64,000 bases of DNA, taken from Kitasatospora sp. A2-31 (GTDB lineage: Bacteria > Actinomycetota > Actinomycetes > Streptomycetales > Streptomycetaceae). Shown in pieces: positions 27,697 through 39,412 of the stretch. The stretch spans positions 128,972-192,971 of the forward strand of contig NZ_JAKNTA010000003.1 of NCBI RefSeq assembly GCF_022288725.1, read 5' to 3'. Numbering within the stretch: position 1 is the first letter of the stretch; each line of letters starts with the position of its first letter. The notes below the pieces were generated by a model, which made no database searches, was not told the origin of the DNA, and saw nothing but the letters and a program-made list of their open reading frames with translations. A program made the position numbers and the translations under genes.

Positions 27697-28698
27697 TCAC
27701 CCCGCGTCGCCGTCCTGCTCACCCCGCATCAACCAGCCCAGCTGGAAGAGCGTCTGGGCGCCGTGACGGTCCCGCAGGCGGGAGATGTGGGCGGCGACGG
27801 TGCGCTCGCTCAGCCCCAGGCGGGTCGCGACGGCCCGCTGGGTGAGGCCGCGGGCGAGCAGCCGGCCGACCCGGTCGGGCCCGTCACGGCTGGTGCCGTG
27901 GGCGTGCGCCGCGGCCCAGTCGGTGCTCTCGGCGCGGGCCCAGTCCCGCTCGAAGGCGTTGACCAGGAAGGCGACCGCGGACGGGTCGGAGATGAACGCC
28001 GCGGCGCTGTGGTCCTGGGCCGCCGAGATCACCGCGACCGAGCGGTCGAAGACGAAGAGGCGCTGGAACGGCTCGTCCAGGGTCCGGATCGCCGAGCCGA
28101 GCCGGGTCACCTCGGCCGCGTACGCTCTGGCGGCCGGTTCCGAGACGGCGATCGGCTGGTAGATGGTCCGCAGCGAGCAGCCCCGCTGGAGCAGTTGGAC
28201 GTCCTGCAGCAGGGCGATCTTGAGGGCGTCCGGCGGGCGGTGGCCCGGCTGGGCGGTGAGCACCTCGGTGCGGCAGTCCGAGACCAGCTGCGAGATGCGG
28301 TGCCGGATGTGGACGTGGCCCTCGATGTAGACCGCGCCTCCGGAGCGCTCGGGCGGTCTGGGCGGCATCGCGTCGTAGGCCCGGGTGAGGCCGTCCAGGG
28401 CACCGGGGAGGTTCTCCGCGCGGACCAGCAGCCGGGTGGCCTCGCTGCGCAGCTCGGCGCCCAGGCGGTCGCTGACGGAGCGGGGGCTGACGGCGACGTA
28501 GCAGGCGTCGATCGGATTGGGCATCAGCAGGCCGAGGTCGACCAGCTGGCGCAGGGCGTCCTGGTCGGACTCCGGGACGTCGGCGGCCGGCATGCGCCCG
28601 CCGTCGGCCAGGACGGCCAGGTAGAGCCGCCGGGCCGCCTCGTCCGGTTCGCCGCCGGGCCCGCCGGGGCCCGGGGCGGCCGTCGGCTCCGCCGTCAC
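27697..28698 (-). CDS. LuxR-HTH regulator, paralogue of the gene at 25408
   Basis: A 333-residue regulator. The C-terminal LuxR helix-turn-helix (RAVATRLGLSERTVAAHISR) follows a sensor domain with TEVLTAQPG, LRTIYQPIAV and RTLDEPFQRLFVFDRSVAVI. This mirrors the regulator at 25408-26436; the two share the same domain order but differ across much of their length. GTG 28698 follows AGGGAG by about 11 bases; the frame stays open upstream to 28800 but the added residues look random. The pair brackets the secreted peptide and the deoxyribosyltransferase-like gene. Divergence from an ancient duplication is inferred. Confidence 0.72.
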   Translation of the reverse strand: MTAEPTAAPGPGGPGGEPDEAARRLYLAVLADGGRMPAADVPESDQDALRQLVDLGLLMPNPIDACYVAVSPRSVSDRLGAELRSEATRLLVRAENLPGALDGLTRAYDAMPPRPPERSGGAVYIEGHVHIRHRISQLVSDCRTEVLTAQPGHRPPDALKIALLQDVQLLQRGCSLRTIYQPIAVSEPAARAYAAEVTRLGSAIRTLDEPFQRLFVFDRSVAVISAAQDHSAAAFISDPSAVAFLVNAFERDWARAESTDWAAAHAHGTSRDGPDRVGRLLARGLTQRAVATRLGLSERTVAAHISRLRDRHGAQTLFQLGWLMRGEQDGDAG

Positions 28699-29327
28699 CT
28701 GGAACACTCCCTGCCGAATGGATCGCGGATGTGCCTGTGCTTCGGCCGGGCCGCGCTCGGGCGGGCCGGCGCCGCGCGTGCCCACGCGCCTCCCGGTCAT
28801 GGTCCCAGCACCGCGCGCCGCACGCGATCACGGTACTGCGCGCCGGCGGACCCCCGGGTCCCGGGTGCCGTCGCACGCCGGGGGGCCGGGGGCCGCCGGT
28901 GCCACGCCAGGGTCCGTGCGCTTCCGGCGAGGCGGAGCAGCAACGCCTCGCCGGATCCGGTCCCCGGGGGCCATCACCACACATGGCGTCCCGGCCGGCG
29001 CTCTTCCCCCCGATATGCAGGTACGGAGTACCTCTCGCATCCAGTACTGAAGAGCAAGTCGCCACCACGGGCTGCGGTGCCCGGTCGACCTGGCGTGACT
29101 CCACCCTCACAGCGTGACGGCCGGTGAACAAGTGCCGCCGGAGTGCAGGTTCCCGCAATTGCAGGAACCTGCACCGGCGACTCGGAGCGTCTTCCCGCGC
29201 CGCGCCGCGGCCGCTGGTAAAGGGGCTGGTCAGCGAGGCCGGGCCGTGGAGTCCGACCGTCCGGTCATTCGGTCGTGGACCATCCGGCCGCGGACCGGCG
29301 CACCGGCCCCGGTGGCCCGGCGGTCCG
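28699..29327. other. Gene-free region (629 bases)
   Basis: Upstream of the LuxR-type regulator and downstream of the TDT transporter. No frame looks coding on either strand. The only clear structure is a 32-bp near-perfect palindrome at 29143-29174. Confidence 0.55.
29143..29174. promoter_or_regulatory. 32-bp near-perfect palindrome
   Basis: Arms GTGCAGGTTCC and GGAACCTGCAC flank a centre containing GCAATTGC; only the single pair 54/63 (C and A) breaks the symmetry. Perfect 11-bp arms are long for chance. It may be an operator, or a transcription end hairpin for the TDT gene at 29328, although no T-tract follows. Confidence 0.4.
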
Positions 29328-30437
29328 TCAGCGCGCCAGCAGCCGCCCGCCGGCCAGCCCCGCCGCGGTGCCGGCGGCGGCGACCGCCCAGGCCGCGACC
29401 AGCAGCACGAAGAGCCCGGCGGCCAGGCCGGTGAAGCCCGGGAAGCCGGTGTGCCGGGCGAGCGCGGCCGTGCCGGTGACACAGGTGCCGATCGGGAAGG
29501 TGTACGCCCACCAGGTCATCGCGAAGGGCATCCCGGCCCGGAGGGCCCGCAGGTTGGCGGCGACGGCGACGGCCAGCCAGAGCAGCGCGACGCCCGTCAC
29601 CGCGACGCCGTACAGCTCGGCGAGGGCGAGCGCGGCGGGTGCGAGCTGCGGGGTGACCGGGCGGGCGGCGTCGGCGAGCTGGTGGAGGGCGGTGGTGGAC
29701 TGGCCGAGCGGGCCCAGCACCAGGAAGAGCGACGGGGTGAGCGCCAGGGCGGGCAGCTTGCTGTGGACCAGGCCGGTGAACACCACCGGCAGCAGGGCGA
29801 GGGTGGCCAGGAGGCCGACGCCGAACAGGGCCCAGCAGCCGTACAGCATCGCCTGCTGCGCGGTGCCGGAGGGCAGGTGCGGGACGAGCGCGGGCCCGGC
29901 GGCGGAGGCGACCAGCGGGGCGACCACGGGCAGCAGCCAGGTGGGGTCGGCCTCCAGCGGGGAGACCCGGTGCCGGGTGATCATCAGGTACGGGATGCCG
30001 GCCGCGACGGTCAGCGCGTACAGGGTGCCGGCGGTCCAGAGCACGGCGTCCAGCGCGACGGCGGGACCGGGGCCGATCACCCGTGAGCCGACCGTGAGGG
30101 TCCCGAAGCCGACCGAGACCAGGGCCATCGGCGGACAGCCGTAGAAGACCGCGGTGGCCGGGGTGTCGAGCAGGTGCACCCGGGCGGCGGCGCGATGCCG
30201 GGTGAGGTGGACCAGCCGCCCCGCGCCGAGCACCAGCAGCCCGGCCAGCCCGAGCGCCCACATCACCTCGCCGAACCCGGTCAGCCCCGGCAGGCGGACC
30301 GGCAGGGCGGCCGCCCCGTTGCCGACGATCGCGGTGCCCATGACCACCGCGTACCAGTTGGGGCCCAGCTGGGCGAGGTCGGGACGGGGTGTGCGGGCGA
30401 GCGGTCGGGCGCTGACGAGGGTGGCCATGGCATCCAC
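29328..30437 (-). CDS. TDT-family (SLAC1/TehA-like) membrane transporter
   Basis: A 369-residue protein with about ten membrane helices and the family opening LGPNWYAVVMGTAIVGNG, matching the tellurite-resistance/dicarboxylate transporter (TDT) family. Members move small anions such as malate, sulfite or nitrite. GTG 30437 and ATG 30428 are both possible starts; the second has GGTGG at good spacing. The gene is divergent from a LysR regulator with only 62 bases between, so it is likely that regulator's target. The transported anion is not visible in the sequence. Confidence 0.78.
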   Translation of the reverse strand: MDAMATLVSARPLARTPRPDLAQLGPNWYAVVMGTAIVGNGAAALPVRLPGLTGFGEVMWALGLAGLLVLGAGRLVHLTRHRAAARVHLLDTPATAVFYGCPPMALVSVGFGTLTVGSRVIGPGPAVALDAVLWTAGTLYALTVAAGIPYLMITRHRVSPLEADPTWLLPVVAPLVASAAGPALVPHLPSGTAQQAMLYGCWALFGVGLLATLALLPVVFTGLVHSKLPALALTPSLFLVLGPLGQSTTALHQLADAARPVTPQLAPAALALAELYGVAVTGVALLWLAVAVAANLRALRAGMPFAMTWWAYTFPIGTCVTGTAALARHTGFPGFTGLAAGLFVLLVAAWAVAAAGTAAGLAGGRLLAR

Positions 30438-30476
30438 CGTCGCCGTCCGAGCCCGGTTCCGGTAGCGCCGGGCGCT

Positions 30477-30501
30477 CTATGACGGCATAGGCTGAACCTA
30501 T
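30477..30501. promoter_or_regulatory. Candidate LysR operator overlapping the LysR start
   Basis: Two overlapping palindromes: CTATG-ACGG-CATAG at 30477-30490 and ATAGG-CTGAA-CCTAT at 30487-30501. The second contains the T-N11-A motif typical of LysR sites. It runs into the ATG at 30500, so binding would block or steer transcription of both divergent genes. Confidence 0.55.
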
Positions 30502-31462
30502 GGCCCTCTCCCCGCGCGTCCCCGAACTCGGTGCGCTGGAGCTGCTGCTCGCGGTGGCCCGGCTGGGCAGTGTCGGCCGCGCGGCGGCCGAGCTGGGCGT
30601 GAGCCAGCCCACCGCCAGTGCCCGGATCAAGGGCATGGAGCGGCAGATCGGCGTGCCCCTGCTGGACCGTTCGCCGCGCGGCAGCCGGCCGACCGAGGCG
30701 GGCCGGCTGGTGGTCGAGTGGGCCCGGCACGTGGTGGAGGCCGCCCAGTCGCTGGACGCCGGGATCGACGCGCTGCGCGAGCGCCGGGACGCCCGGCTGG
30801 TCGTGGTGGCCAGCCTGACCGTCGCCGAGTACCTGATGCCGGGCTGGCTGCTGGCGCTGCACGAGTCCAGCCCGGGCACCGCGGTGACGCTGCGGACGGC
30901 GAACTCGGCGGACGTCGCCGGGCACGTGCTGGCCGGCGAGGCGGACCTCGGCTTCGTCGAGGGCCCGTCCACCCCGGCCGGCCTGGCCGGCGCGGTGGTG
31001 GCCGCCGACCGGCTGGTGGTCGTGGTCGCGCCGGACCACCCCTGGGCGCGCCGCCGGGCCCGGCTGACGGGGGAGGAGCTGGCCGCGACCCCGCTGGTGC
31101 TGCGCGAGCCCGGCTCGGGCACCCGCGAGGTGCTGGAGATGGCGCTGGCGCCGTTCGGGGGCGCGGCGCGGCCGCGACTGGAGCTGGCCTCGTCGACCGC
31201 GCTCAAGGCGGCCGCGATGACCGGGGCCGGGCCGGTCTGCCTGAGCGAGCTGGCGGTGGTGGAGGAGCTCGCGACCCGGCGGCTGGTGGCGGTGCAGCTG
31301 GCGGAGGAGCTGGACCTGCGGCGTCCGCTGCGGGCGGTCTGGCCCGCCGGGCAGCGGCCCGGCGGGCCGGCCCGGGAGCTGCTGACGCTGACCCGGCGGA
31401 CGGCCGGGCCGCCGCGTTCACACCGCTCCGGAGGCGTTCACCGGAAGGTCTCCAAAAGTTGA
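30500..31462 (+). CDS. LysR-family transcriptional regulator
   Basis: A 320-residue regulator. The N-terminal winged helix-turn-helix ([20 protein letters not shown] then [16 protein letters not shown]) is a textbook LysR domain. The C-terminal periplasmic-binding-like domain spans about residues 95-300 and would bind the co-inducer. A palindromic T-N11-A box overlaps the start, and the divergent TDT transporter is the probable target. The last 12 bases overlap the HAIR element upstream of clpB. The stop at 31460-31462 is inside that operator. The effector may be the anion carried by the transporter; this is inference. Confidence 0.85.
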   Translation: MALSPRVPELGALELLLAVARLGSVGRAAAELGVSQPTASARIKGMERQIGVPLLDRSPRGSRPTEAGRLVVEWARHVVEAAQSLDAGIDALRERRDARLVVVASLTVAEYLMPGWLLALHESSPGTAVTLRTANSADVAGHVLAGEADLGFVEGPSTPAGLAGAVVAADRLVVVVAPDHPWARRRARLTGEELAATPLVLREPGSGTREVLEMALAPFGGAARPRLELASSTALKAAAMTGAGPVCLSELAVVEELATRRLVAVQLAEELDLRRPLRAVWPAGQRPGGPARELLTLTRRTAGPPRSHRSGGVHRKVSKS

Positions 31463-31478
31463 GCGGAATAGACTCAAC
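31458..31478. promoter_or_regulatory. HAIR operator upstream of clpB
   Basis: GTTGAGC-N7-ACTCAAC, identical in both arms to HAIR 1 before dnaK. It overlaps the stop of the LysR gene and lies 154 bases before the clpB start, as expected for an HspR-controlled clpB. Confidence 0.85.
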
Positions 31479-31631
31479 TTAGTGCATGCTGTATCCAGCA
31501 GCACTACTACTCGGCAGCATGGCGCCCGGGACTCCGGCGCAGGGCCGCCGGGCAGCAGCACGGGCAGCGGGCACCGCACGGTGCACGCACGGAGACAGCG
31601 CTCCGCACGAGCGAGGGAGGACACACCAGCA

Positions 31632-34238
<2,607 letters not shown>

Positions 34239-34259
34239 GGACCCGGGGCCCGCGACGCG

Positions 34260-34290
34260 GTGGGCCGCCCCTTCCGCAGGGGCGGCCCAC
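34260..34290 (+). terminator. clpB terminator
   Basis: A 13-bp stem GTGGGCCGCCCCT / AGGGGCGGCCCAC with a 5-base loop, 21 bases past the stop. Confidence 0.65.
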
Positions 34291-34500
34291 CGCCGCACGC
34301 CGACGGCCGCCCCCGGGGCGCCCCGGGCGCTCACCCGGGGCGCTCACCCAGGGTCGCCGGGGCCCGCCGGGGCGCCCCGGTCAAGATCCCTCCGGGTGCG
34401 GGCCGCCCCTGTGAGGCCGGGCCCGAATGAGGCAGGATGGGAGGTGGAAAGGGCGGCCTCTCATTGCCGGCCACCACGTGCACTGAGGAAGAGGACCCCC

Positions 34501-35064
34501 ATGAGCATCGACCCGTCGTCCATCCCGTCGTTCGGCGTGCCGCAGGGCGGGCAGCCCGGCGGCCAGGGCGGGCAGCCGGCCGGCCCGCCGCCGATCATCG
34601 TTCCGGACCAGGCGCTGGTGACCCAGCTGCTGGACCAGATGCAGCTGAAGCACGTCGTGGACGAGGAGGGCGACCTCACCGCCCCCTGGGAGGGCTTCCG
34701 CGTCTACTACATGTTCCGCGGCGATCACAAGGAGCTCTTCGCGGTCCGGGCGTTCTACGACCGCCCGTACCCGCTGGAGGCCAAGGGCGAGATCCTCGAC
34801 CTGATCGACGAGTGGAACCGCGAGACCCTCTGGCCGAAGGTCTACACCCACACCCATGAGGACGGCGTGGTCCGTCTGATCGGCGAGGCCCAGATGATCG
34901 TCGGCACCGGCGTCAACCTGGACTACTTCGTGACCACCACGGCCAACTGGACCCAGGCCGCCGTCGGCTTCGAGCAGTGGATCATCGAGCGCCTCGGCCT
35001 GCAGAAGGAGATCGAGGGCGAGGAGGGCGAGGGCGAGGCCCCCGAGGGCTCCGACGAGGCCTGA
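34501..35064 (+). CDS. YbjN-family protein
   Basis: A 187-residue protein. A proline/glycine-rich N-terminus (GGQPGGQGGQPAGPPP) precedes the YbjN core, with WEGFRVYYMFRGDHKELFAV, IDEWNRETLWPKVYTHTH and VNLDYFVTTTANWTQAAVGF. The C-terminus is acidic. YbjN-like proteins are thought to be chaperone-like or signalling factors; in actinobacteria their role is not established. ATG 34501 has GAGGAAGAGG-like bases within 10 bases upstream. The gene follows clpB in the same direction, but the terminator and 262-base gap suggest its own promoter. Confidence 0.8.
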   Translation: MSIDPSSIPSFGVPQGGQPGGQGGQPAGPPPIIVPDQALVTQLLDQMQLKHVVDEEGDLTAPWEGFRVYYMFRGDHKELFAVRAFYDRPYPLEAKGEILDLIDEWNRETLWPKVYTHTHEDGVVRLIGEAQMIVGTGVNLDYFVTTTANWTQAAVGFEQWIIERLGLQKEIEGEEGEGEAPEGSDEA

Positions 35065-35225
35065 GCCCCGCCGCCGAGAGCCCGACCCGCCGCCCCCGGC
35101 GGCCGGTTCGCGGCCGCGCGCACCCGTACGGCCCGCCACCGGCGCACCCGGTGGCGGGCCGTCCTTGTCCGCGGCCCCCGCCCGGCCCGAGGATGGGGCC
35201 CGACACCGAGGCGTGAGGAGCCGCA

Positions 35226-36386
35226 ATGGGTACGAGGCCGCTGCTGAACCGCAGGCTGGACGGACTGGGCACGACGATCTTCGCCGAGATGTCCGCGCTC
35301 GCGACCGCCACCGGTTCGATCAACCTCGGCCAGGGCTTCCCGGACACCGACGGCCCCGAGGAGATCCGCGAGGCCGCCGTCCGGGCGCTGCGCGAGGGCC
35401 GGGGCAACCAGTACCCGCCCGGCCCCGGCATTCCGGAGCTGCGCAGTGCGATCGCCGAACACCAGCAGCGGTTCCGGGGCCTGGCCTACGACCCGGACAC
35501 CGAGGTCCTGGTGACCGCCGGCGCCACCGAGGCCATCGCCGCCGCCCTGCTCGCCCTGCTGGAGCCCGGCGACGAGGTGATCGCCCTCGAACCCTTCTAC
35601 GACTCGTACGCCGCCTGCATCGCGATGGCCGGTGCGGTCCGCGTCCCGCTCACCCTGCGCGCCCCCGACTTCCGCCCCGACCTGGACCGGCTGCGCGCCC
35701 TGGTCACCCCGCGCACCCGCCTGCTCCTGCTCAACTCCCCGCACAACCCGACCGGTCTGGTGCTCTCCCCCGACGAGCTGGCCGCGATCGCCGCCCTCGC
35801 CGTCGAGCACGACCTGCTGGTCGTCACCGATGAGGTCTACGAGCACCTGGTCTTCGCCGGCGCCCACCACCCCATCGCCGCCCTCCCCGGCATGCGCGAG
35901 CGCACCGTCTCGATCTCCTCGGCCGGCAAGACCTTCTCCTTCACCGGCTGGAAGGTCGGCTGGGTCACCGCCCCCGCGCCGCTGGTCGCCGCCGTCCGCA
36001 CGGCGAAGCAGTACCTCACCTACGTCAGCGCCGGCCCCTTCCAGTACGCCGTGGCCGAGGCCCTGCGCCTGCCCGACGCCTACTTCGAGGACTTCCGCGC
36101 CGACCTGCGGCGCAAGCGCGACCTGCTCGCCGACGGCCTGGCCGCAGCCGGCTTCCGCGTCTTCAACCCCGAGGGCACGTACTTCATCACCACCGACATC
36201 ACCCCGCTAGGCGAGAAGGACGGCGTCGAGTTCTGCCGCGCCCTCCCGGAGCGCTGCGGCGTCGTCGCCATCCCCAACGCCGTCTTCTACGACGACCCCG
36301 AGGCCGGCCGGCCGCTCGTCCGCTTCACCTTCTGCAAGAAGGACGAGGTGCTGCAGGAGGCGGTCACCCGGCTCTCCCGGATCTGA
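35226..36386 (+). CDS. Class I/II PLP-dependent aminotransferase
   Basis: A 386-residue aminotransferase of the MalY/DapC/AspC fold. The PLP lysine lies in SISSAGKTFSFTGWKVGWV, and the phosphate-binding arginine and N-terminal INLGQGFPDTDGP match the family. LLNSPHNPTGLV is the conserved asparagine/proline loop. It resembles N-succinyl-diaminopimelate or methionine/kynurenine aminotransferases (GxGFPD motif), but the substrate cannot be fixed. ATG 35226 has GAGGAGCC upstream. It lies alone, with no clear operon partner. Confidence 0.85.
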   Translation: MGTRPLLNRRLDGLGTTIFAEMSALATATGSINLGQGFPDTDGPEEIREAAVRALREGRGNQYPPGPGIPELRSAIAEHQQRFRGLAYDPDTEVLVTAGATEAIAAALLALLEPGDEVIALEPFYDSYAACIAMAGAVRVPLTLRAPDFRPDLDRLRALVTPRTRLLLLNSPHNPTGLVLSPDELAAIAALAVEHDLLVVTDEVYEHLVFAGAHHPIAALPGMRERTVSISSAGKTFSFTGWKVGWVTAPAPLVAAVRTAKQYLTYVSAGPFQYAVAEALRLPDAYFEDFRADLRRKRDLLADGLAAAGFRVFNPEGTYFITTDITPLGEKDGVEFCRALPERCGVVAIPNAVFYDDPEAGRPLVRFTFCKKDEVLQEAVTRLSRI

Positions 36387-36936
36387 CGCCGGGTCCGGCC
36401 CGGATCTGACGCGGATCCGGCGGGGGTCCGGCGCCCGGGTCGGCCCTGGACCGGGCCGATCCCGGACCGGGACTCGGGTCGTTGTTCCAACGCATCGTCA
36501 ACTTGCCCGACCTGCAGGGAACTTGCTGCCATTCGGGCATTCGGCATGCCTCCCTGGCAGACACCGGTCCCTCGCATGCCACCGCTCGCGCGGCACTCCG
36601 ACGGCGGGGGGCGTGCAGGTCGCGAGCGCGGCGCACGCCCCGCGCGCACGGCGCGCAGTGCGGGGTCAGGAGCGCGCGCGGTGCAGAGTCGCACACCGGG
36701 TCGATCAGAGCGGGGAAGCGGGTGTGCTCGAAACGGTGAATGCTTGACATAGTTGGGTAAATCACCGACGGACCCGGCGTATTCATGCTTCTCTGCTGCT
36801 GAATCTCCAGCCGGAATCCTTCCTTCCACGGTCGGCCGCGCCCTGGACCGCACAGCCACGAACAGCCTCGCCTTTCGCCTGGGCCTACTCGCTGCTGCTC
36901 GGCGGGCGCGCACGGAGCTGAAACGCGGAGCCGAGC
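36387..36936. other. Gene-free region (550 bases)
   Basis: No frame looks coding. It contains a 9-bp hairpin (GGGGCGTGC / GCACGCCCC at 36608-36641) and, at 36735-36767, an inverted repeat CGGTGA ... TCACCG framing TTGACA (36744-36749). The latter may be an operator over a promoter, although no good -10 follows. It probably carries the promoter of the DUF2617 gene. Confidence 0.4.
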
Positions 36937-37464
36937 ATGCTCACCACACTGCAGACCTCCTACACGGACACCCGCGCGGGCGACCTGGCCTGGTGCCTGG
37001 GCGGCGAACCGCTGCCCGCCCTCGCGGTCCGTGACCTGAGACTGGACGGTGCCGGGCGCCCCGGCCCGCCCGGCACCGTCCAGCTGCGCCTCCTCGGCGC
37101 CTCCCACCAGGTGGTGATCGCCGCCGGGCCGGGCAAGTGCCTGGAGACCGTCGCCTGCCTGCCTGGGCGGCGGACCCCGCTGCCGGCCCGGGTGGCCAAG
37201 CAGGTGGACGGCTGGGAGTACGAGTTCGCCGCCCGGATCGAGGTCATGCCGCCGCACGAGTTCGCCGCCCGCGCCCAGGAGTTGCTGGCCCTGGTCGAGG
37301 GGCACCCGCGAGGGCTCGCGGGCGTCTTCCCCGGCGATCCGAGCGCCTTCACCGCGCTGGTCACCCAGGGCGGTGCGGACCGGCTGCTCTGGCGGACCTG
37401 GCACGCCTACCCGCAGGAGGGACAGCTGGTCTGCACCCGCTCCTCGCTGGTGCTGGCGCGATGA
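36937..37464 (+). CDS. DUF2617-family protein
   Basis: A 175-residue protein matching DUF2617: a beta-rich core with LAVRDLRLDGAG, VQLRLLGASHQVVI, GWEYEFAARIEVMPPHEF and TWHAYPQEGQLVCTRSSL. In actinobacteria this family sits beside the membrane spermidine synthase, as it does here (142 bases away, same direction). No biochemical role is established. It is a cytoplasmic-looking protein without signal or membrane segments. ATG 36937 is supported by GGAG-like bases (CGGAGCCGAGC) about 8 bases upstream. Partner of the next gene by context only. Confidence 0.75.
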   Translation: MLTTLQTSYTDTRAGDLAWCLGGEPLPALAVRDLRLDGAGRPGPPGTVQLRLLGASHQVVIAAGPGKCLETVACLPGRRTPLPARVAKQVDGWEYEFAARIEVMPPHEFAARAQELLALVEGHPRGLAGVFPGDPSAFTALVTQGGADRLLWRTWHAYPQEGQLVCTRSSLVLAR

Positions 37465-37606
37465 GGCCGCCCGCCGACGCCGACGTCGTCTTAGGCCGCG
37501 GAACCGCTGCCCGGTCGCACGCAGGAACGGTTCGTCAACCAGGCGCATCGCACTGTCCGTCGAATGGACGCAGCCATCCGTACCGAACGTCCCCTAGCGT
37601 TTGTTC

Positions 37607-39289
37607 GTGATCAACCATCCGGCCGGTCCACCCGCACAGGGGCTCGAACTCGACGACGGCAGCCCACCCCGGCCCGGGCGGAGCCTGACGCCGCTGCCCG
37701 CCCGCCGTCCGTCCCGGCTGCGCGCGCACCCGGGACTCGCCCGGCTCGCCGTCCTGCTGGCCGCGTTCGTCTGCGCGGCCTGCGGACTCGTCTACGAGCT
37801 CGAGCTGGTGGCGCTCGGGAGCTATCTGCTCGGGGACTCGGTCACCCAAACCTCGGTCGTGCTCTCGGTGATGGTGTTCGCGATGGGGCTGGGCTCGTTG
37901 CTCGCCAAGCGCTTCACCTGCCGCCCGGCCACCGCCTTCGCCCTGGTCGAGTGCACGCTCGCGCTCACCGGCGGGCTCTCCGTCCTCGCGCTGTACTCGT
38001 GCTGGGCCTGGGTCGGCCGCTACCAGTTCGCGATGGTCGGCCTGACCTGCCTGATCGGCGTCCTGATCGGCGCCGAGATCCCCCTGCTGATGACGCTCAT
38101 CCAGCGGATCCGCCGCGAGGACGCCGGACGGGCCGCCGCCGACCTGTTCGCCGCGGACTACGTGGGCGCGCTGATCGGGGGGCTGGCCTTCCCGTTCCTG
38201 ATCCTCCCCGCCTTCGGCCCGGGCACCGGCGCCCTGGTCACCGGGGCGGTCAACGCCGTCGCCGGGGCCGCCGTGGTGCTCTGGCTCTTCCGCGAGGAGC
38301 CGGGCCCCGGAGTCCGGTTGCTGCTCTGGGGCTGCTGCGCGCTCGTCCTGGCCCTGCTCGCCGCGGCCGCCGCGTGGTCCGGCGCGATCGAACGGGCCGC
38401 GCGCAGCGCCCTGTACGGCGCCCAGGTCCGCTTCGCCACCCACACCCGGTACCAGGAGATCGTGCTCACCGGCCCCGCCGAGGGACCGCTGCGGCTCTAC
38501 CGGGACGGCCGGCTCGCGGTCTGCGGTCCGGACGAGTACCGGGGCAGCGAGGCGCTGGTCCACCCCGCGATGGCGGCCGGGCCGGACGCCCGGGTGCTGC
38601 TGCTCGGCGGCGGCGACGGGCTCGCCCTGCGCGAGGTGCTGCGGCACGGCGGCGTCCACTCGGTGCTGGTCGTCGACGCCGATCCGGCGCTTCCCAGGCT
38701 GGCCCGTACCGACCCCAGCCTGGCGGCGCTCTCCGGCCGCTCGCTGGACGACCCGCGGGTCCGCGTCGCCGAGGCCGACCCGCTGGAGTGGCTGCGCAGC
38801 GTCCGACCCTCCGACCGGACCTTCGACGTGGTGCTCGCCGATCTGCCGGTGCCGGCCGACAGCGGGACGGTGAAGTTCCACTCGCAGGAGTTCTACGGAC
38901 TCGCCACCCGGCTGCTCTCCCCCGGCGGGCGGCTCGCAGTCCGGGCCGGCGGCGAGCGGGAGGAGCTCTGGCAGGTGGAGTCCGGCCTGCGTGCCGCCGG
39001 GCTGCGGACCATCCCGTACGCCGTGGCGGGCAGCGCCACCGCGAGCTGCCCGCCCGGGCCGGCGGGCGGGACGCCGGAGCGGGCGGCAACGGAGGCGGTG
39101 GCGGCGGAGGCGGAGGCGGGCCAGGCCTTCCTGCTCGCGTCGGCGGCCCAGCCCCCGCTCGGACTCGCTCCGGACGCCCCGCCGCCGCGCGCGCTGACCG
39201 CGGACGGCCTGCGGGCCTCCGCCGCCCGTCTCACCGCCCTGCGCCCGGCCCAACCACCGGCCGCACTCACCCTGCTGGGGCCGCGGTGA
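37607..39289 (+). CDS. Membrane-bound polyamine aminopropyltransferase (spermidine synthase-like)
   Basis: A 560-residue protein. The N-terminal half has about six or seven membrane helices (LAVLLAAFVCAACGLVYELE, VVLSVMVFAMGLGSLLAKR); the C-terminal half is a spermidine-synthase Rossmann domain with LLLGGGDGLALREVLRHG, VLVVDADPALP and FDVVLADLPVPADSG. Members transfer an aminopropyl group from decarboxylated SAM to a polyamine, but many actinobacterial forms lack a proven substrate. GTG 37607 (VINHPAG) is preferred over TTG 37601; no strong ribosome-binding site is visible. A low-complexity stretch follows TASCPPGPAGG near the C-terminus. Confidence 0.78.
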   Translation: MINHPAGPPAQGLELDDGSPPRPGRSLTPLPARRPSRLRAHPGLARLAVLLAAFVCAACGLVYELELVALGSYLLGDSVTQTSVVLSVMVFAMGLGSLLAKRFTCRPATAFALVECTLALTGGLSVLALYSCWAWVGRYQFAMVGLTCLIGVLIGAEIPLLMTLIQRIRREDAGRAAADLFAADYVGALIGGLAFPFLILPAFGPGTGALVTGAVNAVAGAAVVLWLFREEPGPGVRLLLWGCCALVLALLAAAAAWSGAIERAARSALYGAQVRFATHTRYQEIVLTGPAEGPLRLYRDGRLAVCGPDEYRGSEALVHPAMAAGPDARVLLLGGGDGLALREVLRHGGVHSVLVVDADPALPRLARTDPSLAALSGRSLDDPRVRVAEADPLEWLRSVRPSDRTFDVVLADLPVPADSGTVKFHSQEFYGLATRLLSPGGRLAVRAGGEREELWQVESGLRAAGLRTIPYAVAGSATASCPPGPAGGTPERAATEAVAAEAEAGQAFLLASAAQPPLGLAPDAPPPRALTADGLRASAARLTALRPAQPPAALTLLGPR

Positions 39290-39412
39290 CGGCGGACCGG
39301 GCGTGGTCCGCCGGGCCGGCGGGCCGCGACCACGGGGCCGACCGGGGAGGACCGCACAAAAGGTGGGGCCGCAGCCGGGACCGGCGGGGGTTCGCTCGGT
39401 AGGCTCCGTGCC

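Noticed and set aside
28828..29040. Small minus-strand frame in the 28.7-29.3 kb gap
   Set aside because: No ribosome-binding site, random-looking composition and no homology.
36482..36739. Small cysteine-containing frame in the gap before DUF2617
   Set aside because: No ribosome-binding site or family, and the arginine-rich end is typical of GC-rich noise.
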